NCBI GenBank assembly: GCA_964525935.1
Contig: CAZGJZ010000003.1
Location: 310,001 to 374,000 of the forward strand
Source of the DNA: UBA2377 sp964525935
Lineage (GTDB): Bacteria; Verrucomicrobiota; Verrucomicrobiia; Opitutales; Opitutaceae
Direction: 5' to 3'
DNA length: 64,000 nt
Part shown: positions 7,939-18,795 of the stretch, piece by piece
How positions within the stretch are numbered: position 1 is the first letter of the stretch
Layout: the number at the start of each line of letters is the position of its first letter
Made by a program: the position numbers and the translations under genes
The notes under the pieces: model-generated
Seen by the model: the letters and a program-made list of their open reading frames with translations, nothing else
The model's database searches: none
Told to the model about the DNA's origin: nothing

Positions 7939-9543
7939 ATGGTGGATCAACTTACTCCGAAGCGGTGGCTGCAAACCGTTTGGCGCCAATTCAAGGAATT
8001 CAACGCGGTGGATGGTCCGACGACCTACCTCTGGTCGCGGTGGCTGGTCCTGCGGGCGGTTGGGTTGGTCTACATTCTGGTCTTCGCCGAAATCATCGTG
8101 GATTGGAAGGCGTTGATCGGGCCCGAGGGAATCGCACCATTGACGGGGATACTGGACGCCTTCAGGCAGCAATTTCCAGAGGGGCTGCTCGCCTACTTTC
8201 GGGCGCCGAGCTTGTTTTGGCTGAGTGCCAGCCCGGGCATGGTGGCCGTGCTGGCGTGGGGTGGACTGGCTGCGGCGGTAGCCGTGCTGCTGAATTTCTG
8301 GCCGAGGCTGATGTTGTTCATCTGCTGGCTGTTTTTCCTGTCGTTCGTCGCACTCGAAAATTTCTTTGCCCAGACCCAGCCGGACCAGCTGATGCTGGAA
8401 GTGGCCTTGTTGTGTGTCGTGCTGGCCCCGGCGGGGATCCGACCCGGCCTGGCCGCGCAGGCCGCGCCGCGGAGGATCGCGGTCTGGGCGCTGCGCTGGA
8501 TGCTGATCCGGCTGATGTTCGAAGCGGGCCTGGCCAAGTTTTACTACGGCGGCGCGATGTGGCGCGATTTTACGGCGATGGATGTGATGTATGAGACGGC
8601 GCCGTTTCCCACGATCTTCGGTTATTGGTTTCACCAGCTGCCCCATGCCTTCCATGTGCTGGAAGTCGCGCTCACTTTTGCGGCGGAGATTATCGCGCCA
8701 CTGCTCGCGGTGCTGGGTGGACGTTGGGGACGGTGGTTTGCCTTCTGGAGCTGGTTGGTGCTGCAAGCGGGCATTCAGGTCACCTGCAATTTCGGCTGGC
8801 TCAATGTGGCGGCGATCGCACTGGGCGTTATCCTGATCGATGACCAGATGCTGACGGGAGCCTTGAAGCGGATCCGGCTGCAGCGCCTCGCCGATTATGT
8901 GGCTGGTCGCGTGAAGGCGGTGACGGCGCCGGTGATCGGGCGGAAAGCACTCTGGGGCCTGCGCGTGGCCTTGGCCGCGCAGTTTGTCATCGCGTTGTAT
9001 TTTTATGCCATCGCGCCGACGCGAATTCCGCCCGAAGACGTGCCGCCCGCCATCCATACCCCGATGACCGTGCTTTTTGCCGGGCTGCGCAGCGCGAATT
9101 CCTATGCGCTCTTCGGCAATCTCCCTAAAATCCGCTATGACGTCGAATTCCTCGGGTCCAACGACGATGGCGAGACGTGGCGCAGCTATCCCTTTCGTTA
9201 CAAGATCCAGCGGCCCGACCGGGTGAGTCCGTTTATCGCCCCGTGGTATCCGCGGTTTGAGGCGATCCTCCAAAATCAAAAGGTCACCTCGACGGAAGGC
9301 CCGCTCTACCTCGCTGTGGCCGAGCGGTTGCTACGGCGCGATCCGGCCGTGATGGCACTTTTTGAGGATGATCCCTTTCCGGACCGGCCGGCGCAGATGA
9401 TTCGCACGCCGAACTATCGGTTTGCGATGACGGACATCAAGACCCGGCAGGCGACGGGCCAGTATTGGCGCAAGGAATATGTCGGGGACTACACGGCGAG
9501 CGTTTACGTGAACGCCCAAGGTGAAATCATCGTGGCGGACTAA
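7939..9543 (+). CDS. Lipase maturation factor (LMF1)-like / HTTM-type membrane protein
   Basis: About 534 residues with multiple predicted membrane helices in the first two thirds (for example VGLVYILVFAEIIV, LFICWLFFLSFVAL) and a soluble C-terminal part containing NDDGETWRSYPFRYK and SPFIAPWYPRFEA. The W-x-x-Y-P-F-R-YK pattern is characteristic of the lipase maturation factor family. Vertebrate LMF1 helps lipases fold in the ER; the bacterial role is not established. The start at 7939 was chosen over ATG 7933 because GGGAG (7925-7929) lies 9 nt before it rather than 3. It is followed after 4 bp by an FGE-like lipoprotein gene, suggesting a joint envelope function. Confidence 0.75.
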   Translation: MVDQLTPKRWLQTVWRQFKEFNAVDGPTTYLWSRWLVLRAVGLVYILVFAEIIVDWKALIGPEGIAPLTGILDAFRQQFPEGLLAYFRAPSLFWLSASPGMVAVLAWGGLAAAVAVLLNFWPRLMLFICWLFFLSFVALENFFAQTQPDQLMLEVALLCVVLAPAGIRPGLAAQAAPRRIAVWALRWMLIRLMFEAGLAKFYYGGAMWRDFTAMDVMYETAPFPTIFGYWFHQLPHAFHVLEVALTFAAEIIAPLLAVLGGRWGRWFAFWSWLVLQAGIQVTCNFGWLNVAAIALGVILIDDQMLTGALKRIRLQRLADYVAGRVKAVTAPVIGRKALWGLRVALAAQFVIALYFYAIAPTRIPPEDVPPAIHTPMTVLFAGLRSANSYALFGNLPKIRYDVEFLGSNDDGETWRSYPFRYKIQRPDRVSPFIAPWYPRFEAILQNQKVTSTEGPLYLAVAERLLRRDPAVMALFEDDPFPDRPAQMIRTPNYRFAMTDIKTRQATGQYWRKEYVGDYTASVYVNAQGEIIVAD

Positions 9544-9547
9544 ACCC

Positions 9548-10564
9548 ATGGCCCACGCTTTCAAATTTAACCTCTGCGGGCTGCTCATGGGCGTGGGCTT
9601 GTGGCTGGCGGGTTGTGGCGGTGAGCCGGCGGCGGTTCAGACCAAGCTGGCGCCGGGCCAAGTCCGCCTGCTCGCGATGCAGCCGATCAGCGGCCAGGCG
9701 TTTACGCTGGCGGAACTTGATTTGGAGATGCGACCCATCCCGGCGGGGACGTTTGAAATGGGCAGCCCCTACGGCGAACCGGGCCGCACCTCGCTCGAAG
9801 GACCCCAGACGAAGGTTACGCTTTCGCGTTCGTTCTGGCTTGGGCGCACGCCCGTGACGCATGCGCAGTGGCAGGCGATCATGGGGACGGATCTGCTCGC
9901 GCAGGCGAAAAAAGGTTTTCCCAACACCCCGGACGCGAGGTCACTTCTCACGGCGTCCGATGGGCAGGTGCCGATGCATTTTGTGAGCTGGCACGATGCC
10001 ATGGAGTTTTGCGCGCGGCTGAATGCGCGCGCCCGCGCGGAAGGCACGCTGCCGGCCGGGTATGAGTTTACGCTGCCGACCGAGGCGCAATGGGAGTATG
10101 CCTGCCGGGCGGGGACCACGGCCGCGACTTACGCCGGACCCTTGCAACTGTGGGGCCGGAATCATGCGCCGGTGCTCGACGAGATTGCGTGGTATGCCGG
10201 CAACAGCAGCGTCGGTTTTCGCGGGCAGGGCTGGCCGACCGAGGGCTGGGCGGAGAAGCAATATCCGGGCGGCACGGCCGGCGTGCGGCGCGTGGGGCTG
10301 AAGCAGGCCAATGCGTGGGGACTCTGCGACATGCTCGGCAACGTTTACCAATGGTGCGGGGATTTTTCGTCGGCCGCCTTGCCCGGTGGCAGCGTCACGG
10401 ACCCGACGGGGCCGGAAAGCGGCTCCGATCACATGTTGCGCGGCGGCAGCTGGCACAGCGCAGCGGCGTATTGCCGCGCATCCTATCGCAGCTGGAACAC
10501 GGCGGATGGCCGCATGCCGTTCATCGGATTCCGGCTGGCGCTGGCGCCAAAAATCGAGCGCTGA
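9548..10564 (+). CDS. SUMF1/FGE-domain lipoprotein
   Basis: 338 residues. The N-terminus has a hydrophobic stretch ending LWLAGCGGEP, a good lipobox with Cys about residue 25, so it is probably an outer-membrane or periplasmic lipoprotein. The rest is a formylglycine-generating-enzyme (FGE-sulfatase) domain: IPAGTFEMGSPYGE, PVTHAQWQAIMG, LPTEAQWEYACRAGT, WGLCDMLGNVYQWC and LRGGSWHSAAAYCRASYR, ending in IGFRLA. True FGE oxidises a sulfatase cysteine using copper and paired cysteines; many bacterial SUMF1-domain proteins lack that activity, and no sulfatase gene is nearby. It is likely translationally coupled to the LMF1-like gene. Confidence 0.82.
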   Translation: MAHAFKFNLCGLLMGVGLWLAGCGGEPAAVQTKLAPGQVRLLAMQPISGQAFTLAELDLEMRPIPAGTFEMGSPYGEPGRTSLEGPQTKVTLSRSFWLGRTPVTHAQWQAIMGTDLLAQAKKGFPNTPDARSLLTASDGQVPMHFVSWHDAMEFCARLNARARAEGTLPAGYEFTLPTEAQWEYACRAGTTAATYAGPLQLWGRNHAPVLDEIAWYAGNSSVGFRGQGWPTEGWAEKQYPGGTAGVRRVGLKQANAWGLCDMLGNVYQWCGDFSSAALPGGSVTDPTGPESGSDHMLRGGSWHSAAAYCRASYRSWNTADGRMPFIGFRLALAPKIER

Positions 10565-10600
10565 AAACGCGCCACCAAAAACCGCGGATCGCGTCCGCGT

Positions 10601-11077
10601 TCAGGCGGGAGCGAGAAGCTTGGCTTCGGCGGCGATGAGGGCGCGGGCGAAGTCCTCGGGCGTGGCGGCGGTCATGAGGGCCTCGCGGTTGGCGGCTTCC
10701 TTGAGAATCTTGCAGAGCGAACTGACGACCATGAGGTAGTCGGTGGGGTTCGACTTGGGCGTGCCGAGCACGAACATGAGGCGCACGGTCTGGTTGCAGT
10801 TCTCGAAATGGATGCCCGCGGTGCTGCGGCCGACGGCGAGGACGATGCTCTTGACGTGTTCGGTGCGCGCGTGGGGCAGCGCGATCTCGTTGCCGAGGTA
10901 GGTGGTATCGAGGCGCTCGCGGGCGAGCAGCTCGTTGTAGAAGCCGTCGAAATTGGTGACGTCCGGATGCGTCGCGAGCAGGCGGGCGACCTCGTTGAGG
11001 GCGACGGTGCGCTTGGTGCCCTGCACAGCGAGATTGATGCGGGAAGGATCGAGGAGTTGGGACAGACGGCCAGGCAT
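10601..11077 (-). CDS. PTS EIIA (fructose/nitrogen-type) domain protein
   Basis: 158 residues forming one EIIA-2 domain. The phosphorylatable histidine is His69 in GNEIALPHARTEHV, the standard IIA(Fru)/PtsN signature. In PtsN-type proteins this His receives phosphate from NPr or HPr and the protein acts mainly in regulation (potassium transport, nitrogen balance) rather than sugar uptake. No PTS permease, EI or HPr gene is adjacent, which favours a regulatory role. It stands alone between a convergent lipoprotein gene and the gyrA end. The start at 11077 gives the standard N-terminal helix (LSQLLDPSRINL). Confidence 0.85.
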   Translation of the reverse strand: MPGRLSQLLDPSRINLAVQGTKRTVALNEVARLLATHPDVTNFDGFYNELLARERLDTTYLGNEIALPHARTEHVKSIVLAVGRSTAGIHFENCNQTVRLMFVLGTPKSNPTDYLMVVSSLCKILKEAANREALMTAATPEDFARALIAAEAKLLAPA

Positions 11078-11219
11078 ACGACGAGCGGAAGGAAGGGTGG
11101 GAGGCTAGGGAGGCTCGCGGCCAAATCGTTGGCAAGGGCGGAATGGCGCGCGGTGAAAATAGTATGAGCGCGAACGTCGTTTAAGACAAGTGACCGCGAA
11201 GGAGAGACGCGGATATGAG

Positions 11220-11251
11220 AAGGGCGCCCTGCTGGATCGCAGGACGCCCTT
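11220..11251 (-). terminator. Hairpin downstream of gyrA
   Basis: An imperfect inverted repeat with arms AAGGGCGCCCTGC and GCAGGACGCCCTT (one mismatch, loop TGGATC) lies about 56 bp past the gyrA stop. It has no T-run on either side, so it is a weak factor-independent terminator at best. It may instead be an mRNA 3'-end stabilising stem. Confidence 0.4.
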
Positions 11252-11307
11252 GCAAAATACCCGCTCACGCCCGGCTGACGGCGGCGGGAGCGAAGGATGG
11301 CCGGGGC

Positions 11308-13806
11308 TCAGGTCGCCGGCTCCGGCTCGCCGGCGCCGCTGGCTTCCTGTTCCTCGGCCGTCTCGACGATGCGGGCGACGCTCAGGAGCTTGTCGCCCTC
11401 GGCGAGGGTCAGGAGCTTCACGCCCTTGCCGCCGCGGTTGACTTCGCGAATGGTGTTCACCGGGCAACGCACGCTCTGGCCCTTGGCCGTGAGGAGCATG
11501 ATTTCATCGGTGTCCTTGATGCTGAGCGCGCCGGCGAGGTTGACGGAGCCGTCCTCGGGGAGGGTGATGGCCCAGACGCCGCTGCCGCCGCGGTTGATGA
11601 GGCGGTAGTCCTCGAAGCGCGTGCGGACGCCGAGGCCGGCTTCGCTGGCGACGAGGAACTTGGCCTCGTGATCGACGACCTCGATGACATCGAGGTAATC
11701 GCTCTCGAGCTTGAAGCGCATGCCGGTGACACCGCCGGTCGCGCGACCGGTGGGCCGGAAGAGATCCTCGCCGGTCTCGGCATCGCGTTCGCGGAAGCGG
11801 ACGGCGAGGCCCTGGTGGGAAACGAGGATGAGCTCGTTGTCGCCGGTGGTGAGCACGGTGCCGATGACGCGGTCGCCCTCGGCGAGGTTGATGCCGATGA
11901 GACCGCCCTCGCGGGTGCAGTTGGCGTAATCGGCGAGCGAGCTCTTCTTGATGACGCCCTGCTTGGTGGCCATGACGAGGTAGCGATCCTCGGCGAAGTC
12001 CTTCACGCAAATCATGGCGGCAATCTTCTCGCCCTCGGCGAGGCGGAGGAAGGAGGTCACGGACTTGCCCTTGGCGGTGCGGGTGCCCTCGGGGACGTCG
12101 TAAACCTTCTTCGCATGGCACTGGCCGATGCTGGTGAGGAAGAGGATGTAGTCGTGGGTGGAGGCCGTGAAGAGGTTCTCCACGAAATCCTCCTCGTAGG
12201 TCTCGGCGCCGATGACGCCCTTGCCGCCGCGCTTTTGGGAGCGGTATTCGGCGACGGGAGTGCGCTTGATGAAGCCGAGGTGGGAGACGGTGATGACGCA
12301 GCCCTCGTTGGGGATGACGTCCTCCATGCGGAACTCGCCGGCGGAACCGATGATTTCGGTGCGGCGGGGCGAGGTGTATTTCTCCTTCATCTCGCCGAGC
12401 TCCTTCTTGATGAGGGCCATCAGGACGGACTCGGACTCGAGGATGGCGCGGAGTTCCGCGATGAGCTTCATGAGCTCGAGGTATTCGGCCTCGATCTTGC
12501 CGCGCTCCAGGCCCGTGAGCTGGTAGAGGCGGAGTTCGAGGATGGCGTCGGTCTGGCGCTCGGAGAGCGGATACTTGGCCATCAACTTCTGCTTGGCTTC
12601 CTCGCGGTTTTGCGAGGCGCGGATGATTTTGACGAAGTCGTCGAGGTTATCGAGGGCGATGATGTAGCCCTCGAGGATGTGGGCGCGGTCCTCGGCCTGC
12701 TTCAGGCGGAACTTGGTGCGGCGGGTGACGACATCGCGGCGGTGCTCGATGTAGCACTCGATGAGCTCCTTGATGTTCATCTGCTTCGGGCGCTTCTTGT
12801 CGAGCGCGAGCAGGGTGACGCCGAAGGAGGACTCGAGGGCGGTCTTCTGGAAGAGCTGGTTGATGACGACCTTGGCCTGCTCGCCGCGCTTGAGCTCGAT
12901 GACGATGCGGGTGTTTTCGTCGGACTCGTCGCGGAGATCGCGGATGCCGTCGATCTGCTTTTCGCCGACGAGCTCGGCGATGCGGAGGACGAGGGTGTTG
13001 CGGTTAACGTTATACGGGATCTCCGTGATCACGATCTGCTCCATGCCGCCCTTGAGTTCCTCGGTGTGGGCCTTGCCGCGGGTGCGGACGATGCCCTTGC
13101 CGGTCTTCAGGTAGCTGAGGATGCCTTCGCGGCCGGAGATGACGCCGCCGGTGGGGAAGTCGGGGCCCTTGATGATGTCGCAGAGGGCGTCGACGGAGAT
13201 GCGCGGGTTGTCGATGATGGCGAACGTGGCGTCGATGATCTCGTCGAGATTATGCGGCGGGATGTTCGTCGTCATGCCGACGGCGATGCCGGTCGAGCCG
13301 TTCATCAACAGGTTCGGCAGAGCGGCCGGAAGCACGGTGGGCTCGGTGGTCGACTCCTTGTAATTGGGCACGAAGTCGACGGTGTCCTCCTCGATGTCCT
13401 TGAGGAGGTCCTCGGCGATGTCCTTGAGGCGCGCCTCGGTGTAACGGTAGGCGGCTGGCGGATCGCCGTCCACGGAGCCGAAGTTGCCCTGCGGATCGAT
13501 GAGCGGGTAGCGCATGACCCACGGCTGCGCCATGCGGACGAGCGTGTCGTAAACCGACGAGTCGCCGTGCGGGTGGTAATTCTTGAGCACTTCGCCGACG
13601 ACGCCGGCGCACTTGTCGAAGGCGCGGTTGTGGACGAGGCCTTCCCGGAGCATCGCGTAGAGGACGCGGCGCTGCACGGGCTTCAGGCCGTCGCGGGCGT
13701 CGGGCAGGGCGCGCGAGATGATGACCGACATCGAGTATTCGATGTAGGCCGTCTGCATGATGTCGGTGATGTTGGCCGACGAGAGTTTTTCAGAGGCGGT
13801 ATACAC
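11308..13806 (-). CDS. gyrA: DNA gyrase subunit A
   Basis: 832 residues. The catalytic tyrosine is Tyr122 (in AAYRYTEARL), and the quinolone-determining region reads HPHGDSSVYDT with Ser83 and Asp87, the unmutated residues in E. coli numbering. The GyrA box QKRGGKG is present in the C-terminal beta-pinwheel, distinguishing it from ParC. With GyrB it introduces negative supercoils using ATP. It is the third gene of a gyrB-metallophosphoesterase-gyrA run, starting 49 bp after the phosphoesterase stop. The last ~20 residues are acidic and Glu-rich (ETAEEQEASGAGEPEPAT), as in other GyrA tails. Confidence 0.97.
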   Translation of the reverse strand: MYTASEKLSSANITDIMQTAYIEYSMSVIISRALPDARDGLKPVQRRVLYAMLREGLVHNRAFDKCAGVVGEVLKNYHPHGDSSVYDTLVRMAQPWVMRYPLIDPQGNFGSVDGDPPAAYRYTEARLKDIAEDLLKDIEEDTVDFVPNYKESTTEPTVLPAALPNLLMNGSTGIAVGMTTNIPPHNLDEIIDATFAIIDNPRISVDALCDIIKGPDFPTGGVISGREGILSYLKTGKGIVRTRGKAHTEELKGGMEQIVITEIPYNVNRNTLVLRIAELVGEKQIDGIRDLRDESDENTRIVIELKRGEQAKVVINQLFQKTALESSFGVTLLALDKKRPKQMNIKELIECYIEHRRDVVTRRTKFRLKQAEDRAHILEGYIIALDNLDDFVKIIRASQNREEAKQKLMAKYPLSERQTDAILELRLYQLTGLERGKIEAEYLELMKLIAELRAILESESVLMALIKKELGEMKEKYTSPRRTEIIGSAGEFRMEDVIPNEGCVITVSHLGFIKRTPVAEYRSQKRGGKGVIGAETYEEDFVENLFTASTHDYILFLTSIGQCHAKKVYDVPEGTRTAKGKSVTSFLRLAEGEKIAAMICVKDFAEDRYLVMATKQGVIKKSSLADYANCTREGGLIGINLAEGDRVIGTVLTTGDNELILVSHQGLAVRFRERDAETGEDLFRPTGRATGGVTGMRFKLESDYLDVIEVVDHEAKFLVASEAGLGVRTRFEDYRLINRGGSGVWAITLPEDGSVNLAGALSIKDTDEIMLLTAKGQSVRCPVNTIREVNRGGKGVKLLTLAEGDKLLSVARIVETAEEQEASGAGEPEPAT

Positions 13807-13855
13807 GGGAAAGTGGTGAATGGCTGGTCGCTAGGAGAGAGTGAGCGTGGCGGGT

Positions 13856-14797
13856 TCAGGCCCAGGCGGGATGGTGAAAATCGCGGGTGAAGGTGCCGTC
13901 GGCAAAAAGGTTGAGGACCGCGTAGCCGGCCTTGGAGCGGTAGTAAGGCTCGTCGCTCCACCAGCTGCCGCAGACGGCGCCGTTGCAGAAATACGTGACG
14001 CCATCGTAGTCGATGCGGTCGATCTGGTGCATGTGGCCGCTGAGGCAGAGCTTCACGTTGCGGTGCTGCGCGAAGAGGTCGTTGATGCGATTGAAGTCGA
14101 TGTGCATCCACGAGCCGGGGATTTCCCAGTTTTTGGTTTCTTTCGCGTTCTCCGGATAAAACACCGTGGCGCTCAGCAACGGATAATGCGACGTGACGAT
14201 GACGGGCGTCGTGGCGGGGGTGCGGGCGAGATCGGCCTGCAGCCAGGCAAACTGGGCCTCATCGAGCCGGCCGATGCAGTCGGTCGGCGTGACGCTGACG
14301 CTGTCGAGGACGATGAAGTGCCAGCCGCCGCGATCGAAGCTGTAGTAGGGCGACGCGAGCTGCATCTTCTCCATCGCGTAGGCCTTGCCGTGGAGCGGAT
14401 GGCCGGCGGGACCCTGGCCCCAGATGTCGTGGTTGCCGATGCAGTGGCGGATCTCGAGGTTGCACTCGGCGTTGAAAATGCCGGACCAGAGTTTCCACTG
14501 CGCCTCATTGCGGGCGAGGTCCTTCACGGCGAAGGCGTCGAGGATGGTGTCGCCGCCGTTGAGAATGAAGTCGGCCTTGGTGCCGAGGTTCATGAGGTGG
14601 CGGAAAGTGCGCGCGAGCTTCTCCGGGGCGTTTTTGCCCTCGTAGATGTGCATGTCGGTGAGGTGCGCAACGCGGAGGGCGGGTTGCGCCGTCGCGGACG
14701 AAGCGGCCGGTGCCGATGACGCCAGGCCGAGTGCAGGTGTGAGCGCCAGGCCGGTGCCGGCCAGGCCCATCGTCTTGATCGCGTCGCGGCGGTTCAT
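13856..14797 (-). CDS. Tat-exported calcineurin-like metallophosphoesterase
   Basis: 313 residues. The N-terminus MNRRDAIKTMGLAGTGLAL is a twin-arginine signal (MNRRDAIK) followed by a hydrophobic stretch and an Ala-rich cleavage region. The five metallophosphoesterase metal-binding blocks are visible in order: LTDMH (DxH), NGGD (GD), CIGNHD (GNHD), VTSHYP (H) and SGHMHQ (GHxH). It should hydrolyse phosphomono- or diesters in the periplasm with a two-metal centre; substrate unknown. It sits between gyrB (25 bp upstream) and gyrA (49 bp downstream) on the same strand, an odd place for an exported enzyme. No link to supercoiling is evident. Confidence 0.88.
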   Translation of the reverse strand: MNRRDAIKTMGLAGTGLALTPALGLASSAPAASSATAQPALRVAHLTDMHIYEGKNAPEKLARTFRHLMNLGTKADFILNGGDTILDAFAVKDLARNEAQWKLWSGIFNAECNLEIRHCIGNHDIWGQGPAGHPLHGKAYAMEKMQLASPYYSFDRGGWHFIVLDSVSVTPTDCIGRLDEAQFAWLQADLARTPATTPVIVTSHYPLLSATVFYPENAKETKNWEIPGSWMHIDFNRINDLFAQHRNVKLCLSGHMHQIDRIDYDGVTYFCNGAVCGSWWSDEPYYRSKAGYAVLNLFADGTFTRDFHHPAWA

Positions 14798-14822
14798 GGA
14801 AGCGTGCGCAGAGCGGAAACGC

Positions 14823-17381
<2,559 letters not shown>

Positions 17382-17547
17382 GAAAGGGTTTCGTGAGGGT
17401 GGAAAATGAAAGGAAAAAACTGCTCGCGATTGCGCGGACACGCGAGGGTTTTTTTGAGAAAAAAGCGGGTCGGAAACGGCCTTCTTTTGGCTTTAAGCCG
17501 AGAGTTTCGTTTGACCGCTGGGGGGATACCCACAAGGTCCTGTTTTC

Positions 17548-18261
17548 ATGCTGACCCCTGTGCTTGAAAAGGTGCTGATTTTACAAAATCGCGATGGTCG
17601 CCGCCGGGGACTGGAAGCCCAGTTAAAGGCGATTCCGGTCGAAATCGGGCTGGTGGAGCAGAAGATCGCCGCCGAAAAAGCCGCCATCGATGTCGCCAAG
17701 ACGGAGCTTAAAGAGCTGGAAACGAAAAAGAAGCTGTTGGAGACCGAAATCGGCTCGGCGGAGGACAAGCTCGCCAAATACCGCACCCAGCAGTCCCAAG
17801 TGCGCAAAAACGACGAATATCAGGCCCTCGGGCACGAAATCGAGACCACCCAGGGCCAGATCGGCGAGTTTGAGGGGAAGGAGCTCGAAATCATGTATTC
17901 CATCGACGAGGCGAAGAAGAAATTCGCCGCGGCCGAGGCAGTCTTGAAGCAGAATATCACCGGTCACCAGCAGCGCATCGCCAGCCTGAAGGAGCGCGAG
18001 GCGAGCCAGCGCACGGAGCTGGAGGGCGCGCTGGCGGAGTTTAACGCCAGCCGCGCGCCGATCGATGAGCCGACGCTGCGGGTTTACGACCGCCTGGCCG
18101 GACGCGGGCTGCCGGTGTGCGTGCCGCTCCACGACAGCAAGTGCGGCGGCTGCCACCTGAAAGTTTCCTCCGAAGTCGAGTCGGCGGCGCGCGGCAAAAG
18201 CACCGACGGCAAACTCGCGGCTTGCGACCAATGCGGCCGGTTGGTTTATTGGGAATCCTAG
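17548..18261 (+). CDS. Coiled-coil C4-type zinc-ribbon protein (COG1579)
   Basis: 237 residues. The first ~160 form a long charged coiled coil (EQKIAAEKAAIDVAK, KELETKKKLLETEIG). The C-terminus holds two CxxC pairs, KCGGCH and ACDQCGR, making a zinc ribbon thought to bind nucleic acid. The family is widespread but its function is not settled; related proteins often sit next to RNase H or the RNase P RNA gene, as here. AAGGT at 17534-17538 precedes the ATG as a possible ribosome site. The TAG stop (18259-18261) overlaps the first bases of the RNase P RNA P1 helix, so the two may share a transcript. Confidence 0.87.
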   Translation: MLTPVLEKVLILQNRDGRRRGLEAQLKAIPVEIGLVEQKIAAEKAAIDVAKTELKELETKKKLLETEIGSAEDKLAKYRTQQSQVRKNDEYQALGHEIETTQGQIGEFEGKELEIMYSIDEAKKKFAAAEAVLKQNITGHQQRIASLKEREASQRTELEGALAEFNASRAPIDEPTLRVYDRLAGRGLPVCVPLHDSKCGGCHLKVSSEVESAARGKSTDGKLAACDQCGRLVYWES

Positions 18262-18717
18262 TTTTGGGGCCTGGTCGTCGCTCCGAGTTCTTTGATCCCA
18301 AGGCGCGGGTAACGCCGCGCCCGTTTTAGAAGTTCGGAGAGGAAAGTCCGGACACCACAGGGCAGGATGCTGCGCCAGCTGCAAGGCGAGCGCAGGCGCC
18401 GCGTTTCAAAGCGCGGTGACGGACAGTGTCACAGAGAACAAACCGCCTGCCGGGCAACCGGCAGGTAAGGGTGAAAAGGTGGGGTAAGAGCCCACCGCGC
18501 CGAAAGCGATGACGGCGGCACGAAAAACCCCATCCGGTGCAAGGCAAAATAGGTGGCTGGGCGGCCCGTCCAATAGCCACGGGTATGCCGCAGCCGGCGA
18601 AGTTCGCGCAAGCGAGTGACGCCGGCCAGGTTCGCTGCAAGGCGGACGTTGAGAGAAATGACGACCAAAACGCCGCAAGGCGCAGAACATAATCCGGCTT
18701 ACCGGCCCCAAAACTAG
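18260..18717 (+). ncRNA. rnpB: RNase P RNA (bacterial class A)
   Basis: About 458 nt. The P1 helix is closed by AGTTTTGGGGCC (18260-18271) at the 5' end and GGCCCCAAAACT (18704-18715) at the 3' end, a perfect 12-bp complement. The conserved 5' core GAGGAAAGTCCGGAC lies at 18338-18352, followed by CACAGGGCAGGATGCTG, and a conserved 3' element AGAACATAATCCGGCTTA is present before the closing strand. It is the catalytic RNA that matures tRNA 5' ends with the RnpA protein. Exact ends are inferred from P1 pairing. Confidence 0.95.
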
Positions 18718-18731
18718 ATTTTTGAAGGACT

Positions 18732-18749
18732 GACGGGTTTTCGCCCGTC
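18732..18749 (+). terminator. Short hairpin after rnpB
   Basis: Arms GACGGG and CCCGTC with a TTTTCG loop, 15 bp past the RNase P RNA. It is not followed by a T-run, so termination or 3'-end processing is possible but unproven. Confidence 0.35.
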
Positions 18750-18795
18750 CGCCTGGGCTGGGCAATCGGGTTTCGTCCAGTGCCGCCGCTGCCGC

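Noticed and set aside
11215..13890. Long plus-strand ORF (891 codons) opposite gyrA
   Set aside because: It is fully antisense to the clearly conserved gyrA. Its translation is a low-complexity Ala/Gly/Asp/Leu/Val pattern, the usual mirror of a GC-rich gene.
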